Shown here piece after piece: positions 62,849 to 64,000 of a stretch of DNA of 64,000 bases (position 1 is its first letter; each line of letters opens with the position of its first letter). The position numbers and the translations under genes were made by a program. This stretch comes from Nymphalis io (lineage: Eukaryota > Arthropoda > Insecta > Lepidoptera > Nymphalidae). The DNA is taken from positions 6,076,001 to 6,140,000 of the forward strand of contig NC_065890.1 in the NCBI RefSeq assembly GCF_905147045.1, read 5' to 3'. The notes under the pieces are model-generated. The model was not told where the DNA came from, made no database searches, and was given only the letters and a program-made list of their open reading frames with translations.

Positions 62849-64000
62849 CTACATAAGTTATTTTTTTGATTAAATATGAATTTAGATATTGGTAATTTAT
62901 TCCTATTAACGACAGACTCCATCCGCCAAAAATTGTGTTTTGTAGATATGCGGATTTTCAGTGATTACTACGCAATATCATCGTATACCTAATCGAATGT
63001 CATAGGTAATCTATACCAGCATAATCTGAATTGAGGTTTTTTTAACGTCGACTTAAAAACATAAATAAATGTACCTACTATTTTGTAAAATATCTATTGT
63101 ATTGCTAAAATAGTTTACGGATATTAAACTCTTATTATATTACGATATAGAAGCTAACACTACTATTTAATCGAATTTTAGGAAAAAAAAATGTTTGTTC
63201 ATATCGTAGATCAGTTAGTACTCTAGATTAGTATGTAGTATCTAGTAAATGTATTTATAATAATTTTCATTCTAATGTAGTGTTTCCAGATTTTTCATGC
63301 CGTACAGTAGTAATTGTATAATATATATTTTTATATCCACTAAAAGAACTTACATTTTCAAAAAAGTTTTTATCTAAATCTTAAATGTATACTACATTTG
63401 TATACTATTGTATACTACATTTGTATACTACAGTTGTTTTATACGAAAACATTCAATTAAATTAATGTAACTGAGACAAATATAAATAGTAAAATAAGAG
63501 CAATACAAACTACATACAAATCCAACAAGTGTGAAAAAAAAATGTTTTATATTTATAACTTTATTATTCTTGCAGGATTGTTTCAGTTTGAGGTTGAAGC
63601 ATACTCTAAAATATTAAAATATTAATGTACCATAAATAATATTGAGCATCTTTAAGTACAAGTATGTAGTGCCAATTCACTTAATAGAATGTATATTATT
63701 ATTTTCGCAACACCTGTGTTATTGAACCGCGCTTGTGTGGCTGCATCAATAAGGTCAAAAGTCATTAAAGCTAGCATGCTAAAGTATCGAGTGTAGACCA
63801 CTAAGTGCAACGTAAACCCGTTCAAATAATAACGACGTGTAGCAAGACATGTTGCATAATTGTTTTGTATCTGAACATCTTGCTATAAGATTTACGCAAT
63901 ACTCAGGTTCACACGTATTTATAATGCCAGTGTAACGAAAGGAAATACTATCTTTAGCTATAGAATAAACATATTTCTCTTTTGAATGTTACATAAATAA
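62849..64000. other. Lectin intron or upstream region
   Basis: No exon of the lectin could be recognised. A short direct repeat (gtatactacattt, about three copies) lies at 63387-63432. Otherwise A+T-rich. Confidence 0.45.

Noticed and set aside
1..64000. CRISPR arrays, prokaryotic operons, phage or viral genes
   Set aside because: None seen. The repeats are eukaryotic transposon-like and the genes are intron-bearing animal genes.

Overview
The window is animal nuclear DNA, almost certainly from a lepidopteran and probably a butterfly. It is very A+T-rich, and its genes have many short exons with GT-AG introns. The proteins are insect-like orthologues, and the scattered repeats look like lepidopteran SINEs, RTE-type LINEs and a P-element relative. 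There are no bacterial features, CRISPR arrays or operons. Exon structures were worked out by hand from splice signals and reading-frame continuity.

Layout. (1) 1-8.5 kb, minus strand: a large gene that runs off the left edge. A long Asn/Ser-rich N-terminal region is followed by five tandem pairs of zinc-finger exons. (2) 10.6-17.0 kb: three compact housekeeping genes, QTRT1 (+), CCDC25 (-) and DR1 (+). (3) 18.0-19.5 kb: a five-exon gene for an unrecognised 189-residue protein (+). (4) 19.5-26.2 kb: largely gene-poor, with a SINE, a 235-bp tandem duplication and one weak small-gene candidate. (5) 26.2-34.5 kb: DOLPP1 (-) and DNAJC7 (+), divergent, with SINEs between and inside them. (6) 36.2-37.3 kb: a three-exon gene for an unrecognised 141-residue basic protein (-), with a hAT-like MITE in its first intron. 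(7) 37.7-43.5 kb: a transposon graveyard with an RTE reverse-transcriptase fragment, a repeat patch and a decayed P-element/THAP9-type transposase. (8) 46.2-46.4 kb: RpL41, a 25-residue ribosomal protein that is easy to miss (-). (9) 49.3-57.0 kb: an intronless Psc/Su(z)2-type Polycomb gene followed closely by CDC6 (both +). (10) 60.0-62.8 kb: the 3' part of a secreted-type C-type lectin gene (-) that continues towards or past the right edge.

The genes do not form one pathway. They cover tRNA modification (QTRT1), transcriptional repression (DR1, Psc), replication licensing (CDC6), glycolipid recycling in the ER (DOLPP1), chaperoning (DNAJC7) and translation (RpL41). The most unusual content is the tandem zinc-finger exon-pair array, the two unrecognised spliced genes, the compound perfect hairpin in a DR1 intron, the fold-back element in a CDC6 intron, and the P-element relic.
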